From: Sideroxydans sp.
GTDB lineage: Bacteria; Pseudomonadota; Gammaproteobacteria; Burkholderiales; Gallionellaceae
Assembly (NCBI GenBank): GCA_024636935.1
Contig: JAGXGC010000012.1
Span: 33,214-97,213, forward strand
Reading direction: 5' to 3'
DNA: 64,000 nt
The position numbers and the translations under genes are program-made. Below, piece after piece: positions 36,511 to 45,357 of the stretch; within the stretch, counting starts at the first letter, position 1; each line of letters opens with the position of its first letter. The notes under the pieces were generated by a model. It ran no database searches, was not told where the DNA came from, and saw nothing but the letters and a program-made list of their open reading frames with translations.

Positions 36511-37050
36511 TCAATCAACGTATCCACTGCCAAATGCAGAGAGCGGCAGACTCAGCTCCAGTTCAGGCACCCGTTTGGCGATCCATGCGATGAAGGTGTT
36601 GCTATTGGGGCCGGGAAAGGCGGTGTAGGTGTTTTTCCATGTATAGTCTTGTGCGGCTTTGTCCACTTCCGTGATCAGTTTATCAACGCCCGCCCCGCGA
36701 TATTGCTTGATGACCCTAGGCCGTTCCCCGAACCAATAACGATCCGGTATATCCTGCGCGATCTGCATCACGGGCTGTCCATTGCGGGCGCGCCAGCCGA
36801 CCACATCATAGACCGTGTAGGTTTTCTCCCCGCTGCGCTTGGCGGCGATCCAGGTATGGATGGCGAACCAACCGCGCCAGCCCCATGTGTCCGCCCCGAA
36901 CACGATCAGCACCGCTTCCTCCGTGGTCGCGGGATCGGGCGCGATCCCGGCCGAGGCGCGGCTGGCTGTACGCCAATCACCACTGGCACACCCACCGAGC
37001 GACAACACACCAAGTAAGAATATGGCCGATAGCGCTCTACTGAAATTCAT
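36511..37050 (-). CDS. DUF3750-family lipoprotein
   Basis: A 179-residue protein with signal peptide and lipobox (LSLGGC, then AS). The body contains WGWRGWFAIHTWIAAK, YTVYDVVGWR, DRYWFGERPRV and FPGPNSNTFIAWIAKRVPEL, the conserved elements of DUF3750. The PGPNSNTF motif recalls Cys/His-type hydrolase-like folds, but no function is known. It may be read together with the M48 protease upstream; the gap is 18 bases. Confidence 0.82.
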   Translation of the reverse strand: MNFSRALSAIFLLGVLSLGGCASGDWRTASRASAGIAPDPATTEEAVLIVFGADTWGWRGWFAIHTWIAAKRSGEKTYTVYDVVGWRARNGQPVMQIAQDIPDRYWFGERPRVIKQYRGAGVDKLITEVDKAAQDYTWKNTYTAFPGPNSNTFIAWIAKRVPELELSLPLSAFGSGYVD

Positions 37051-37068
37051 ATGGGATAACCCGAACTG

Positions 37069-37908
37069 TTACCGGCCACTACCCATCACCGCAGCGAACC
37101 GTTTATCCAAAAACGGCTGCCCTTCATATGCATCCAGCGCAGGTGTCATCTCATCCGCCAGCAGTTCGAGTCGTTTATCGAACGTGGGGTGAGTCTTGAA
37201 CATGAGCGCAAGGTTGGAATCACTGGGGTTGATGGATTGCAGGGTCTGCAATACGGCGGGTAAGCCGTAAGGGTCATAACCGGCGCGGGCGGCAAGGACG
37301 ACGCCCATGCGGTCGGATTCAAATTCATCATCCTTATCCAGACCGCGCGCGTAAATCTCAGTGCCTGCGCTGACCAGTTTTGTCAAACGTGGATCGCCGC
37401 CTTGCGACTGGATTGCCTCATTGGCGAATTCGCTGAACAGCTCGGTGCGCGCGCCTTTCTTGAGGGCTTGCAGGTGATGCTTGCGCAGCACATGGGATAT
37501 CTCGTGCGCCAATACGCCAGCCAGTTCTGCTTCGTTGTTCATGCGTGCAAGCAGGCCTTTGGTGATGAACACATAACCGCCGGGTGCGGCGAAGGCGTTG
37601 ATGTCCGGATCGTCCAGCACACCGAACTGCCAAGGAATGTCAGGGCGTTCGGTTTGCAGTGCAATCCAGCGACCGACACGGTTCACATAGCGTTGTAACT
37701 CGGGATTGTCGAGCAGCGGAGCAGCACCAAGCAGGTTGCTGGCGATGCCGCTGCCGAGTTCGATCTCTTGCGGTTCGCTGACATCCTCGTTGGCTTTCTT
37801 CACTTTCTGCACCGTCTTCACGGCCTTTTCCAGATCGAAGTTACCGAAGTCGAATGCCTGCACCGGTAGCGTCAGGCTCAATGCCATCATCAGGGTCAGC
37901 GTTCTCAT
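37069..37908 (-). CDS. M48-family metalloprotease, secreted
   Basis: A 279-residue protein with signal peptide (about 1-18, ending VQA). The zinc site HEISH is at residues 135-139 in ELAGVLAHEISHVLRKHH, with the third ligand Glu in FESDRMGV. FAAPGGYVFITKGLL is typical of the BepA/LoiP-like periplasmic M48 group, which degrade or help fold outer-membrane proteins. It overlaps the SH3 gene by 4 bases, so it belongs to an operon with the CHASE2 cyclase and SH3 protein. Confidence 0.88.
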   Translation of the reverse strand: MRTLTLMMALSLTLPVQAFDFGNFDLEKAVKTVQKVKKANEDVSEPQEIELGSGIASNLLGAAPLLDNPELQRYVNRVGRWIALQTERPDIPWQFGVLDDPDINAFAAPGGYVFITKGLLARMNNEAELAGVLAHEISHVLRKHHLQALKKGARTELFSEFANEAIQSQGGDPRLTKLVSAGTEIYARGLDKDDEFESDRMGVVLAARAGYDPYGLPAVLQTLQSINPSDSNLALMFKTHPTFDKRLELLADEMTPALDAYEGQPFLDKRFAAVMGSGR

Positions 37909-38399
37909 CGTGCACCTCCTGCCAGATAGTCCACTTGCTGCGCTTTGAGCTTTCCTGCTGCAGCGAAGCGCTTTGCTTCGGCTTTGGTGGCGGCGAACTC
38001 CTGCGCTTCTTCCAGAGCCTGTGGATTTGGTTTGGGGTTCTTCAACTGCTCTTCTGACAGCCCGCGCACACCGGTGGTGACGGTGCTACCGCCGCGTCCG
38101 GTCTGTGCCACGTTGAACAGAGAACGCAGTCCGTTGTCAGCGCGGCGTTGGGTGGTGCCACGAACAAGTTGCAGACTGAGCATCTTGACCCAGCCGGTGG
38201 CTTTACCACTCTTCACTTGCGTCCACGATGCGCGGCGCATCAACACTTCGACCTTGCTGCGTTCAGGCAGTGTGAGCAAGGTCTGCGCGTCGCTGTAGGG
38301 CTTGGCCTTCATCTCAGTGCTACGCAAGGTGATGGCCTCTTCTGCTGCGGCACTGGCGATAAAGCCGAAAGCCAGACAGGCTGAAATCAATCTCTTCAT
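37905..38399 (-). CDS. Secreted SH3-domain protein
   Basis: A 164-residue protein with signal peptide (1-19, cut after AAA). Residues 22-80 form a bacterial SH3 domain (TLRSTEMKAKPYSDAQTLLTL, ATGWVKMLSLQL) of the type that binds cell-wall peptides. The C-terminal half is Ala/Lys/Glu rich and probably helical. Starts and stops overlap both neighbours by 4 bases (CHASE2 cyclase upstream, M48 protease downstream), so the three proteins are made together, perhaps as an envelope surveillance set. Confidence 0.85.
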   Translation of the reverse strand: MKRLISACLAFGFIASAAAEEAITLRSTEMKAKPYSDAQTLLTLPERSKVEVLMRRASWTQVKSGKATGWVKMLSLQLVRGTTQRRADNGLRSLFNVAQTGRGGSTVTTGVRGLSEEQLKNPKPNPQALEEAQEFAATKAEAKRFAAAGKLKAQQVDYLAGGAR

Positions 38400-40246
38400 A
38401 CCGACTCTCCTTTTTTGGACGGGGCGAACAGTTCCACTTCCTGCTCGCGCCCTTTCACCTTGAACGATCCGAACGACTGGAATTCAAAAGCATCACCGCA
38501 GGCTTCCATGGTCTCGCGCGAGACAAGGATGCGCGACACACCCTTGGTCAGCCCTTCGATGCGGCTGCCGAGGTTCACCGTGTCGCCGATGGCGGTGTAT
38601 TCACGACGCTGTTCGCTGCCGATCAGACCGACCACGGCCGGGCCGCTATGGATGCCGATACCGACATCAAAGGTGGCATCTTCTTCACCCAACTCTTTCT
38701 TGAACTGCTGCAACACTTCGCCCATCTCCAGCGCGGCTTCCACCGCATGGCGTGCATGGTCTGGATCGTCCAGCGGCGCGCCCCAGAAGGCCATGATGCA
38801 ATCGCCGATGAACTTGTCGAGTGATCCGCCATGGCGGAACACCACTTCGACCTGCAAACTGAAATAGCGGTTGAGCAGTTCCACCACCTGCTCTGGTGTG
38901 CGCTTTTCGGATAGCGTGGTGAAGCCGCGGATGTCGGAGAACAGGATGGTGATCTGGCGGCTTTCGCCCTGACGACTGAGACCGCCGTGCGCGACCAGTT
39001 CCTGAACCACATGCGGATTGACGAAACGACTAAACAGTTGCACAGCTTGCTCACGAGATTTTCGCTCGCGCAGATAGGCGCGCAAGGCGAAGGCGAGATA
39101 GGCCAACCAAGCCAGCAGCAACGGTGACAGCACCGGCAACAACATCAGATTGCCGACCGCGAAGTATTCCGCCAGCAACAGCAACAAAGTTACAAGCACC
39201 ATGCCCTGCCCGACTTTCAGCGCGTTCATGCCGCGCAGGAACACGATACTCAAGATGCCGATCAGCAGTAGCGCGAGGCCGGTCGGAAAACCTTCGTCGG
39301 CTCGGCGCATGGATCGGCCATTCTTCAGATTATCTATCGCAGTGGCCAGCATCTCCACGCCGGGATAGAGGCTGGCCATAGGTGTCACGCGCACATCGTG
39401 CATACCGGTGGCAGCGGTGCCGATGATGACGATCTTGTCTTTCAATTCATCCGCCGGACGCTGGTGCTTTTCGCGATTGAGGTCGGCGTACAGGTCGGCA
39501 TAAGAGATGTGTTTGAACGCACCCGGCTTGCCTCGCCAAGCAAGGATCATGTCGGCATGCTGCGGTACGTCGTAGCCAAGGTCATGCGCAACGCGGGCGG
39601 GCAGCGAGGGGATGCGCCAGCCATAGGCATTGGTATAGAGCTGGTAACGGCGACCGACGCCGTCGTCATCTTCCTCGAAATTGATGGTGCCGACGTGCCA
39701 GTGTTCGGGGTCCAGTGCCAGCGGCGGCAGCACAGCCAGCTTCGCCTTATCGTCAGCTTCATCGCTGCGTTGCAGACCGAGCATGGATGCGATGTCGATG
39801 ATGGGCGCGCCCTGTGCATCCATCGCGGCATCGCGTCGCACCATGGGGAAATAGACATTGTTCAGACCTTGCAAGGCCTGATTGAAAGCGGCGTCGCTAT
39901 CGGGGCGATATTCGTCGCGTTCGGTGAACAGGATGTCGAACACGATGGCGGCGGGTTGCTGCGCGGCGATGCCCTGCACCAGTTCACCGTGGATGGCGCG
40001 CGGCCACGGCCAGCGCCCGGCGTCGTTCTCCATCTGTGCCAGACTGGTGTCATCGATATCGACAATGACGATGTCGGGATCGGGTGTCAGCGCCGCAGCC
40101 TGCATACGCACGAAAGCATCTGACAGACGATTCTCCAGCGGAGAAAGCACATGCAGGAACATCAGCTCCAACAAGGCAAGAAACATGAACGCCAGCCCTA
40201 TGTGCTGGGCGCTCTGGCGGTCTACGTTACGGGGCGCGTTCTGCAT
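38396..40246 (-). CDS. CHASE2-domain class III adenylate/guanylate cyclase
   Basis: A 616-residue membrane protein. Residues about 40-310 form a periplasmic CHASE2 sensor (DIVIVDIDDTSLAQ, GRWPWPR and the closing VIIGTAATGMHD), three helices follow (about 325-395), then a class III cyclase domain (about 435-605). FSDIRGFTTLSE, LDKFIGDCIMAFWGAP and YTAIGDTVNLGSRIEGL hold the two metal Asp and the Lys/Asp pair expected for ATP. It probably makes cAMP in response to an extracellular cue. It heads an operon with SH3 and M48 proteins. Confidence 0.9.
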   Translation of the reverse strand: MQNAPRNVDRQSAQHIGLAFMFLALLELMFLHVLSPLENRLSDAFVRMQAAALTPDPDIVIVDIDDTSLAQMENDAGRWPWPRAIHGELVQGIAAQQPAAIVFDILFTERDEYRPDSDAAFNQALQGLNNVYFPMVRRDAAMDAQGAPIIDIASMLGLQRSDEADDKAKLAVLPPLALDPEHWHVGTINFEEDDDGVGRRYQLYTNAYGWRIPSLPARVAHDLGYDVPQHADMILAWRGKPGAFKHISYADLYADLNREKHQRPADELKDKIVIIGTAATGMHDVRVTPMASLYPGVEMLATAIDNLKNGRSMRRADEGFPTGLALLLIGILSIVFLRGMNALKVGQGMVLVTLLLLLAEYFAVGNLMLLPVLSPLLLAWLAYLAFALRAYLRERKSREQAVQLFSRFVNPHVVQELVAHGGLSRQGESRQITILFSDIRGFTTLSEKRTPEQVVELLNRYFSLQVEVVFRHGGSLDKFIGDCIMAFWGAPLDDPDHARHAVEAALEMGEVLQQFKKELGEEDATFDVGIGIHSGPAVVGLIGSEQRREYTAIGDTVNLGSRIEGLTKGVSRILVSRETMEACGDAFEFQSFGSFKVKGREQEVELFAPSKKGESV

Positions 40247-40250
40247 GGCT

Positions 40251-40649
40251 TTATTCTGCCTGATTTCGCATGAAATCAGCGACTTTCTGAAGGGCCGCCA
40301 TCAGTTCTTTGCGCAGCACTTCATCTTCCACCACGTCGTCCAGCGCCTGCGTCATGCACAACATCCACTGGTCGCGCTCCTCGTCACCGATGGCGAAAGG
40401 CAAGTGCCGTTGGCGCAGACGCGGATGGCCGAACTTCTCCACATACAGTTGCGGCCCGCCCATCCAGCCGGTGAGGAACATGAACAACTTGTCCTCTGCG
40501 CCCTTGAGGCTGATGTGATGCATCTTGCGGATACGGTGCACCTCGGGAAGTTCATCCATCAAAAAATAGAAGCGTTGCACCAGCTCGCGTATTTTGGCTT
40601 CTCCACCGATGCGCTGGTAATGGTCGTTCTGGGGTTCTGTCGCTTGCAT
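40251..40649 (-). CDS. Group II truncated haemoglobin (TrHbO type)
   Basis: A 132-residue 2-on-2 globin. The proximal His is in LRQRHLPFAIG, the group II Trp in DQWMLCM, and the B-helix Tyr in RFYFLMDE. ATG with GGAG six bases upstream was preferred over a GTG two codons earlier. Such globins bind O2, NO or peroxide with high affinity. It lies 4 bases upstream of the CHASE2 cyclase and 2 bases after the methyltransferase, so it may be in one operon with them. Confidence 0.9.
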   Translation of the reverse strand: MQATEPQNDHYQRIGGEAKIRELVQRFYFLMDELPEVHRIRKMHHISLKGAEDKLFMFLTGWMGGPQLYVEKFGHPRLRQRHLPFAIGDEERDQWMLCMTQALDDVVEDEVLRKELMAALQKVADFMRNQAE

Positions 40650-40651
40650 GT

Positions 40652-41500
40652 TCACTCCGTAAAGAATCTTGCGCTCAGCTCTTGCAGGCCGAGCATCTCC
40701 AACATCTCGTTCAATCTTTGTGCCGCCTTCTGGCGCGGCAGGTTCTTATAGCTGGCGATGATGAGTTCGTTCTTCATCGAATGCTCCCAACCTACCAGCT
40801 CAGTCACCGTCACCTGATAACCGTGTGCCTCCAGTTGCAGGCAGCGCAGCACATTGGTGGCATGGCTGCCGAACTCGCGGGTGTGGATGGGATGCCGCCA
40901 CAGCTCGGTCATCGTATTCTTCAGCGCTGAACCTTTGTTCTTGCGCAACACCGAGGCGACCTCGGCCTGACAGCACGGCACCAGCACGATGTGCTTGGAC
41001 TGCTTCGCCAGCGCAAACTTGATGGCATCGTCGGTCGCGGTGTTACAGGCATGCAGTGCGGTCACCACATCCACCTGTGCTGGCAATTTATCCGAGGTGA
41101 TGGAATCTGCCACGGACAAGTTAAGAAATGACATGCCGCCGAAATCCAGACTCTGTGCCAGCTCGCGCGAATGCGCAACCAACTCCTCGCGCGTCTCAAT
41201 GCCGTAGATATGCGATGCATCCTGCAATGACTTGAAAAACAAGTCGTACAGAATGAAGCCCAGATATGATTTTCCCGCGCCGTGGTCGACCAGCGTCAAT
41301 ACATCACGCTCGTTCTTCACTTCCTGCAACAGCGGTTCGATGAATTGATATAGGTGATACACCTGCTTCAGTTTTCGGCGCGAGTCTTGGTTCATCTTGC
41401 CATCGCGCGTGAGGATGTGAAGCGCCTTCAGCAGTTCGACGGACTGTCCGGGGCGAATCTCAGAATACTCGGGAATTTGTGTCTTCTTCATGTGTTTCAT
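40652..41500 (-). CDS. Class I SAM-dependent methyltransferase (Methyltransf_32-like)
   Basis: A 282-residue protein. The SAM-binding region reads LVDHGAGKSYLGFILYDLFF (about residues 70-90), with ALHACNTATDDAI and IVLVPCCQAEV later, a pattern I associate with the Methyltransf_32 family (rRNA or unknown substrates). The ATG overlaps the mnmC stop (ATGA). An alternative ATG three codons in is also possible. The substrate is unknown; the mnmC neighbour hints at RNA, not proof. Confidence 0.78.
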   Translation of the reverse strand: MKHMKKTQIPEYSEIRPGQSVELLKALHILTRDGKMNQDSRRKLKQVYHLYQFIEPLLQEVKNERDVLTLVDHGAGKSYLGFILYDLFFKSLQDASHIYGIETREELVAHSRELAQSLDFGGMSFLNLSVADSITSDKLPAQVDVVTALHACNTATDDAIKFALAKQSKHIVLVPCCQAEVASVLRKNKGSALKNTMTELWRHPIHTREFGSHATNVLRCLQLEAHGYQVTVTELVGWEHSMKNELIIASYKNLPRQKAAQRLNEMLEMLGLQELSARFFTE

Positions 41501-43320
41501 TTTCCTGTATTTTTGATTCTATGCAACGGTGATAATGCTTCCAGCAGTTCTTGCGGCAGGGGTGGCAGCTGCCCGCACATCTGTGAAGCGATGATTTCGG
41601 CAGAGATACCTGCAGTGAGGAGTCCGCGTGTACCGTGCGCCAGACTGCAATACAAACCCTGCTCCACTTCGCCCACCAGCGGTGTCGCCCCTGGTATAGA
41701 ACAACGCACACCGGCGCGTCCTTTCAACGGTGGCGCATCGCCCAACGCCTGCTGTAGCGCAGGCATATGCACAGCTAACTTGGCAATATTTTCGGCATGG
41801 TCTGTCTCACGAATATCTGCCCCATCATCGCCGAAAGATGATGTCGCACCCATCACATGCTGCCCTTCCACCGCTGGCGCGCAATACCCTTCGGCACACA
41901 GCACGGCTTGCATCTTATTGCTTGCCTCCGTGGCTGCTAGAACGCTGATCTGCCCGCGCACCGCCAGTAATGGGAACGCTGCAAACTGTGCCAACTTCTT
42001 CGCATGATGCGCCGAGCACACGACTGCTTGTTCAGCTTCAACGGAGAAACCTTCTCCGCTTGCGCGCCATCCGCTATCAACCCGTTCCAGTGAAGTGACT
42101 TCACTATCCAGTCGTACGGTGATGTTCGGATGCTGAACCAGTCTGGCACAGACTGCTGGCGGCACCACCCAGCCCCCAGCGGGAAACCACAGGCCGCCAT
42201 GCGTCATAGGCAACCCCGCCAATTGTGAAGCTTGTTCTGCATCGACTGCTTGTAGCAAATGCGGCGGCCATTCCTGCGCGGCCAGTTTCCCGATGCGCTT
42301 AGCTTCGGATTCGGTAGCCGCCAGTTGCAGCAACCCACATTCAGCACGATGCACACCATCCACTGGCATCACTTCATCGAGCAAGGCCAGCGCATGTCCA
42401 TAAGAAGCCAGCACAAAGCGATGCAAGGTATTCATGCCTGCTGCGAAACGCGCATGCAGGATACCGCGCGGATTACCGGAGGCGGCGCTGGCAAGCTGCG
42501 AGGCGGATTCGATGAGTGTGACTTTGATACCACGTTGCGCCAACGTATGGGCAGCCGCGCATCCGGCGAGGCCTCCGCCAATGACGAGTACACCGCCGGG
42601 AAGCTGGGGGGAGAACTTCAATTCGGCGTGTCGTGCTGCAACCTGGCCCACAAGCATCTCCCACTTGTGTCCGTAGCCTGGCACACGCTTTATTTCGAAC
42701 CCGACCTGCTGCAACCCGCGCCGCACCCAACCTGTGCTGGCGTAGGCGGCTAGTGTCGTGCATTCATGCGAGGCACGTGCAATGGCAGTCAACACACCAT
42801 CACTCCACATCTCGGGATTTTTCGCAGGAGAAAATCCATCCAGAAACCACGCATCCACGACTTTGGACGGCAACTGCGGCAATGCATCCATCACGTCTTC
42901 CATCGCCAACGTCAAGCGAATACGCCCATCGGCGAAATGCCAGCGATTCCAACCCGGCACACGGCGCTGCCATCTAGCACGCAGCGCTGCGGCTTGTGTA
43001 GACAATTCCGGCCACAAAGCTAGCGCAGAACACAACTCATCATCATCGATGGGGAATCTTTCAGTGCTGAAAAAATCCAAACTGGCACCCAGTGGCGCTG
43101 TCTGTTCGAACAATTGCCAGGTACAAAGAAGATTCAGCCCCGTGCCGAATCCGGTCTCGGCTATACAAAAAGTCTCTCCGGGACGCAATGCGGCGAAGCG
43201 GCGCGCGAGTTCGTTTCCTTGCAGGAACACATGGCGCTTCTCTTCCAGACCGGAATCAGTGGGAAAAGATACATCGTCGAAACGGATCGAGAATGGCTGG
43301 CCGTCTTTCCAGTCGTGCAT
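41497..43320 (-). CDS. mnmC: Bifunctional tRNA mnm5s2U biosynthesis protein MnmC
   Basis: A 607-residue two-domain enzyme. The N-terminal methyltransferase (MnmC2, about 1-230) shows FDDVSFPTDSGLEEKRHVFLQGN, ETGFGTGLNLL and FLDGFSPAKNPEMW. The C-terminal FAD oxidase (MnmC1) starts with VLVIGGGLAGCAAAHTLA and has ASAASGNPRGILHARF. Together they convert cmnm5s2U to mnm5s2U at the wobble base. The start is a little short compared with E. coli because a TAA lies 10 codons upstream with no other start codon. It overlaps the methyltransferase gene. Confidence 0.95.
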   Translation of the reverse strand: MHDWKDGQPFSIRFDDVSFPTDSGLEEKRHVFLQGNELARRFAALRPGETFCIAETGFGTGLNLLCTWQLFEQTAPLGASLDFFSTERFPIDDDELCSALALWPELSTQAAALRARWQRRVPGWNRWHFADGRIRLTLAMEDVMDALPQLPSKVVDAWFLDGFSPAKNPEMWSDGVLTAIARASHECTTLAAYASTGWVRRGLQQVGFEIKRVPGYGHKWEMLVGQVAARHAELKFSPQLPGGVLVIGGGLAGCAAAHTLAQRGIKVTLIESASQLASAASGNPRGILHARFAAGMNTLHRFVLASYGHALALLDEVMPVDGVHRAECGLLQLAATESEAKRIGKLAAQEWPPHLLQAVDAEQASQLAGLPMTHGGLWFPAGGWVVPPAVCARLVQHPNITVRLDSEVTSLERVDSGWRASGEGFSVEAEQAVVCSAHHAKKLAQFAAFPLLAVRGQISVLAATEASNKMQAVLCAEGYCAPAVEGQHVMGATSSFGDDGADIRETDHAENIAKLAVHMPALQQALGDAPPLKGRAGVRCSIPGATPLVGEVEQGLYCSLAHGTRGLLTAGISAEIIASQMCGQLPPLPQELLEALSPLHRIKNTGK

Positions 43321-43401
43321 GGATGGGTGCGGCGGGATCTTCCGCCTTTAAGATTATGGATCTGGGCTGGGGATTATACGTCCCGGAAACGGGATGACGC
43401 G

Positions 43402-43791
43402 CTATGCCGTTCGCGTCAGGCTGACATAGAAGAGGCTGTCGAACCGGCGACACAGGTGATGCCTCAATTGAGCGTGTCCGTCATTCTCGAACCGTGCGAA
43501 TTCAATCTCGGTCAGAAAGTCACCTTCATGAACCACGGTGAGCAGACTTCGACCGACAAGCTTGATAACCTCATGTATGCCACTTTGCACCAAAGGGGGA
43601 ACCTTCAGCAATACAGCGACTTCCTTGCCGCTGCAGATATGGTGATCGCTCCGGATACGCATACCTGTCAACGAGATGTCGTGGGCAAAACCCTCTCTTA
43701 TCGCGATCGGCTTGCCATGCTTCTTGCAGTCACACAAGAATCTTACCGGCCAGTTCGCTGGATAGCGAGTTGATGTATATGTCTCGTGCAT
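43402..43791 (-). CDS. PilZ-domain protein
   Basis: A 129-residue single domain. RYPANWPVRF near the N-terminus and the DISLTGMRI motif (DxSxxG) are typical of PilZ. The RxxxR arginine pair that contacts c-di-GMP in the long loop is incomplete: the second Arg position reads Asn. AAGGA lies 7 bases before the chosen ATG, whereas an extended frame upstream (to 44025) crosses a palindrome-containing promoter region. It may bind c-di-GMP weakly or act as a type IV pilus adaptor like PilZ itself. Confidence 0.75.
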   Translation of the reverse strand: MHETYTSTRYPANWPVRFLCDCKKHGKPIAIREGFAHDISLTGMRIRSDHHICSGKEVAVLLKVPPLVQSGIHEVIKLVGRSLLTVVHEGDFLTEIEFARFENDGHAQLRHHLCRRFDSLFYVSLTRTA

Positions 43792-43893
43792 GACAGGTTC
43801 CTTAACGTTTCGCCACAACCAGATACCTGCGTGCAAGTATCCGCAGCGACTTCGAAGCGTCAATATGCCAAATGGCCTATACATCTTCGTCTG

Positions 43894-43917
43894 GTATATA
43901 GACGTCGGCCTATATAC
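43894..43917. promoter_or_regulatory. Inverted repeat in the PilZ-rsuA divergent region
   Basis: GTATATAG (43894-43901) and CTATATAC (43910-43917) form a perfect 8-bp inverted repeat with an 8-base spacer inside a 242-base divergent intergenic region. Related TATAC-containing words occur on both sides (CCTATACATC, AGATATATGCC). This may be an operator or part of AT-rich divergent promoters. No start site can be fixed by reading. Confidence 0.35.
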
Positions 43918-44033
43918 CTGCCAGATAAGATATATGCCTCTGGGAAGCGCGTCGAACGTCAGCCACTTCGATAGCCGGTACAATGCGCACCACGAATAGC
44001 ACCAGTGCCACCTGACACGAGACATTCACACCA

Positions 44034-44753
44034 ATGAGCAAGCAAACCATCGAACGCATCCTGCAATCACAAGGCTTCGGCACCCGTAAATGGTGTGCAA
44101 ACCTGCTCGCCGAAGGTGAGGTATCTCTGAATGGCGAAGTCATCACAGACGATCGGGCCAAGTTCGAAACCGACGCGCTGGAGTTCAGCGTGTATGGAGA
44201 ATCATGGCTGTATCGCGAACACATCTACATCGCACTGAACAAACCGACTGACTACGAATGCTCACGCAAGCCATCGCATCATCCCGGGGTGCTATCGCTG
44301 TTACCGGAGCAATTCACCAATCGTGACGTGCAGCCGGTCGGACGGTTGGATCATGACACGACCGGCCTGTTGCTGATGTCGGACGATGGCTCGTTCATCC
44401 ACAAGCAGTCTTCGCCCAAACATCATGTACCCAAGGTGTATATCGCCACCACTCACGCACAGGTCACTTCACAACTGGTGGCGCAATTACTGAAAGGCGT
44501 GAAGCTGAACGACGAACCCGCACCGCTGGCCGCCGTGTTGTGCGAACAACTTGGTGAACACCAACTGAAGATCGTGCTGGAACAAGGGAAATACCATCAG
44601 GTGAAGCGCATGCTGGCTGCAGCGGACAACCATTGCACGGCATTGAGCCGCACCCAGATCGGCGCACTAAAACTGGACGAATTGAATCTTGCTGAAGGCG
44701 AATGGTGCTACCTGAAAGCCAATCAACTGGCCATGCTCAAACCGCTTAAATAG
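44034..44753 (+). CDS. rsuA: 16S rRNA pseudouridine(516) synthase RsuA-like
   Basis: A 239-residue protein with an N-terminal S4 domain (about 5-60, RILQSQGFGTRKWCANLLAEGEVSLNG split over two elements) and a pseudouridine synthase domain whose catalytic Asp is in GRLDHDTTGLLL, with LEQGKYHQVKRML near the end. The family RsuA/RluB/E/F is clear; RsuA is favoured by length and the CSRKP/HPGVL sequence. Divergent from the PilZ gene. Confidence 0.88.
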   Translation: MSKQTIERILQSQGFGTRKWCANLLAEGEVSLNGEVITDDRAKFETDALEFSVYGESWLYREHIYIALNKPTDYECSRKPSHHPGVLSLLPEQFTNRDVQPVGRLDHDTTGLLLMSDDGSFIHKQSSPKHHVPKVYIATTHAQVTSQLVAQLLKGVKLNDEPAPLAAVLCEQLGEHQLKIVLEQGKYHQVKRMLAAADNHCTALSRTQIGALKLDELNLAEGEWCYLKANQLAMLKPLK

Positions 44754-44779
44754 AGGTTGGAAATAATTGGCTCTAGCGG

Positions 44780-44807
44780 TTGTATTGTGATGTCAGAGGC
44801 GCATAAT
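44780..44807 (+). promoter_or_regulatory. Candidate sigma-70 promoter of the His-rich protein gene
   Basis: TTGTAT (44780-44785) and CATAAT (44802-44807) are separated by 16 bases and lie 46 bases before the gene's start. The match to consensus is fair and the position sensible. Predicted by eye only. Confidence 0.4.
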
Positions 44808-44853
44808 ATTCGTAAGTAGATTCGCAGATTTCTTCCAACCAACGGAGGTTATG

Positions 44854-45267
44854 ATGCGCCGTTTCTATACAGGTCTGTTGTTCTTCGGGGCATCCTTTGG
44901 TGCACATGCGGCAGAGACGCATAAGCATTCTCATGCTGCCAAACACGCGCCATCTGCTATGCATTACACGCATTATGTTCCAGAGGAACATGAGCACAAC
45001 AGCGTGGTGTATTCCGATTTCAAGCCGAGCAAATCAGTCGCTTACGCCCCACAGCTGGCCACTTCAGCTAATTCGACCACCCCGCTCACCCAAAGCCAGA
45101 AAAAACTCGTCAATGCGTTGAATGCGCTGCTTCACCAAAAATTGATCGTGCACAACGAACAAATGCAACTTTCCTTCCAAGCTGATGCTGCTGTGATGGA
45201 AACCGAACATCTGAAAGTTGCAGTGCAGTCCGATTCGACCTCAGTCACATGGCACAAATCGTTCTAA
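44854..45267 (+). CDS. Hypothetical secreted histidine-rich protein
   Basis: A 137-residue protein with a signal peptide (1-20, GAHA before AETH). The mature N-terminus has eight His within about 27 residues (HKHSH, KH, MHYTH, EHEH), a likely metal-binding region. The C-terminal part, from TPLTQSQKKLVNALNALLHQ on, looks helical. I do not recognise the family. GGAGG is 5 bases before this ATG; an ATG directly before it is only 2 bases away. A plausible role is binding Cu, Zn or Ni in the periplasm, an inference only. Confidence 0.72.
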   Translation: MRRFYTGLLFFGASFGAHAAETHKHSHAAKHAPSAMHYTHYVPEEHEHNSVVYSDFKPSKSVAYAPQLATSANSTTPLTQSQKKLVNALNALLHQKLIVHNEQMQLSFQADAAVMETEHLKVAVQSDSTSVTWHKSF

Positions 45268-45270
45268 ATT

Positions 45271-45297
45271 GAGTTCCCATCCATGAGATGGGAGCTC
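45271..45297. terminator. Candidate hairpin between convergent genes
   Basis: GAGTTCCCATC and GATGGGAGCTC pair over 11 positions (one G-T wobble) with a CATGA loop, directly after the His-rich gene stop and before the MFS gene stop on the other strand. No U-run follows, so termination is uncertain. Confidence 0.4.
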
Positions 45298-45357
45298 CGG
45301 CGACCTGTTGCATACGAAACGACCACTGGCCTGAACAGGCAGGGAAAACGATTCGGA

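Noticed and set aside
39398..40123. Open frame of 241 codons opposite the CHASE2 cyclase
   Set aside because: Antisense to a well supported domain protein, with His/Gln-rich shadow-type composition and no ribosome site.
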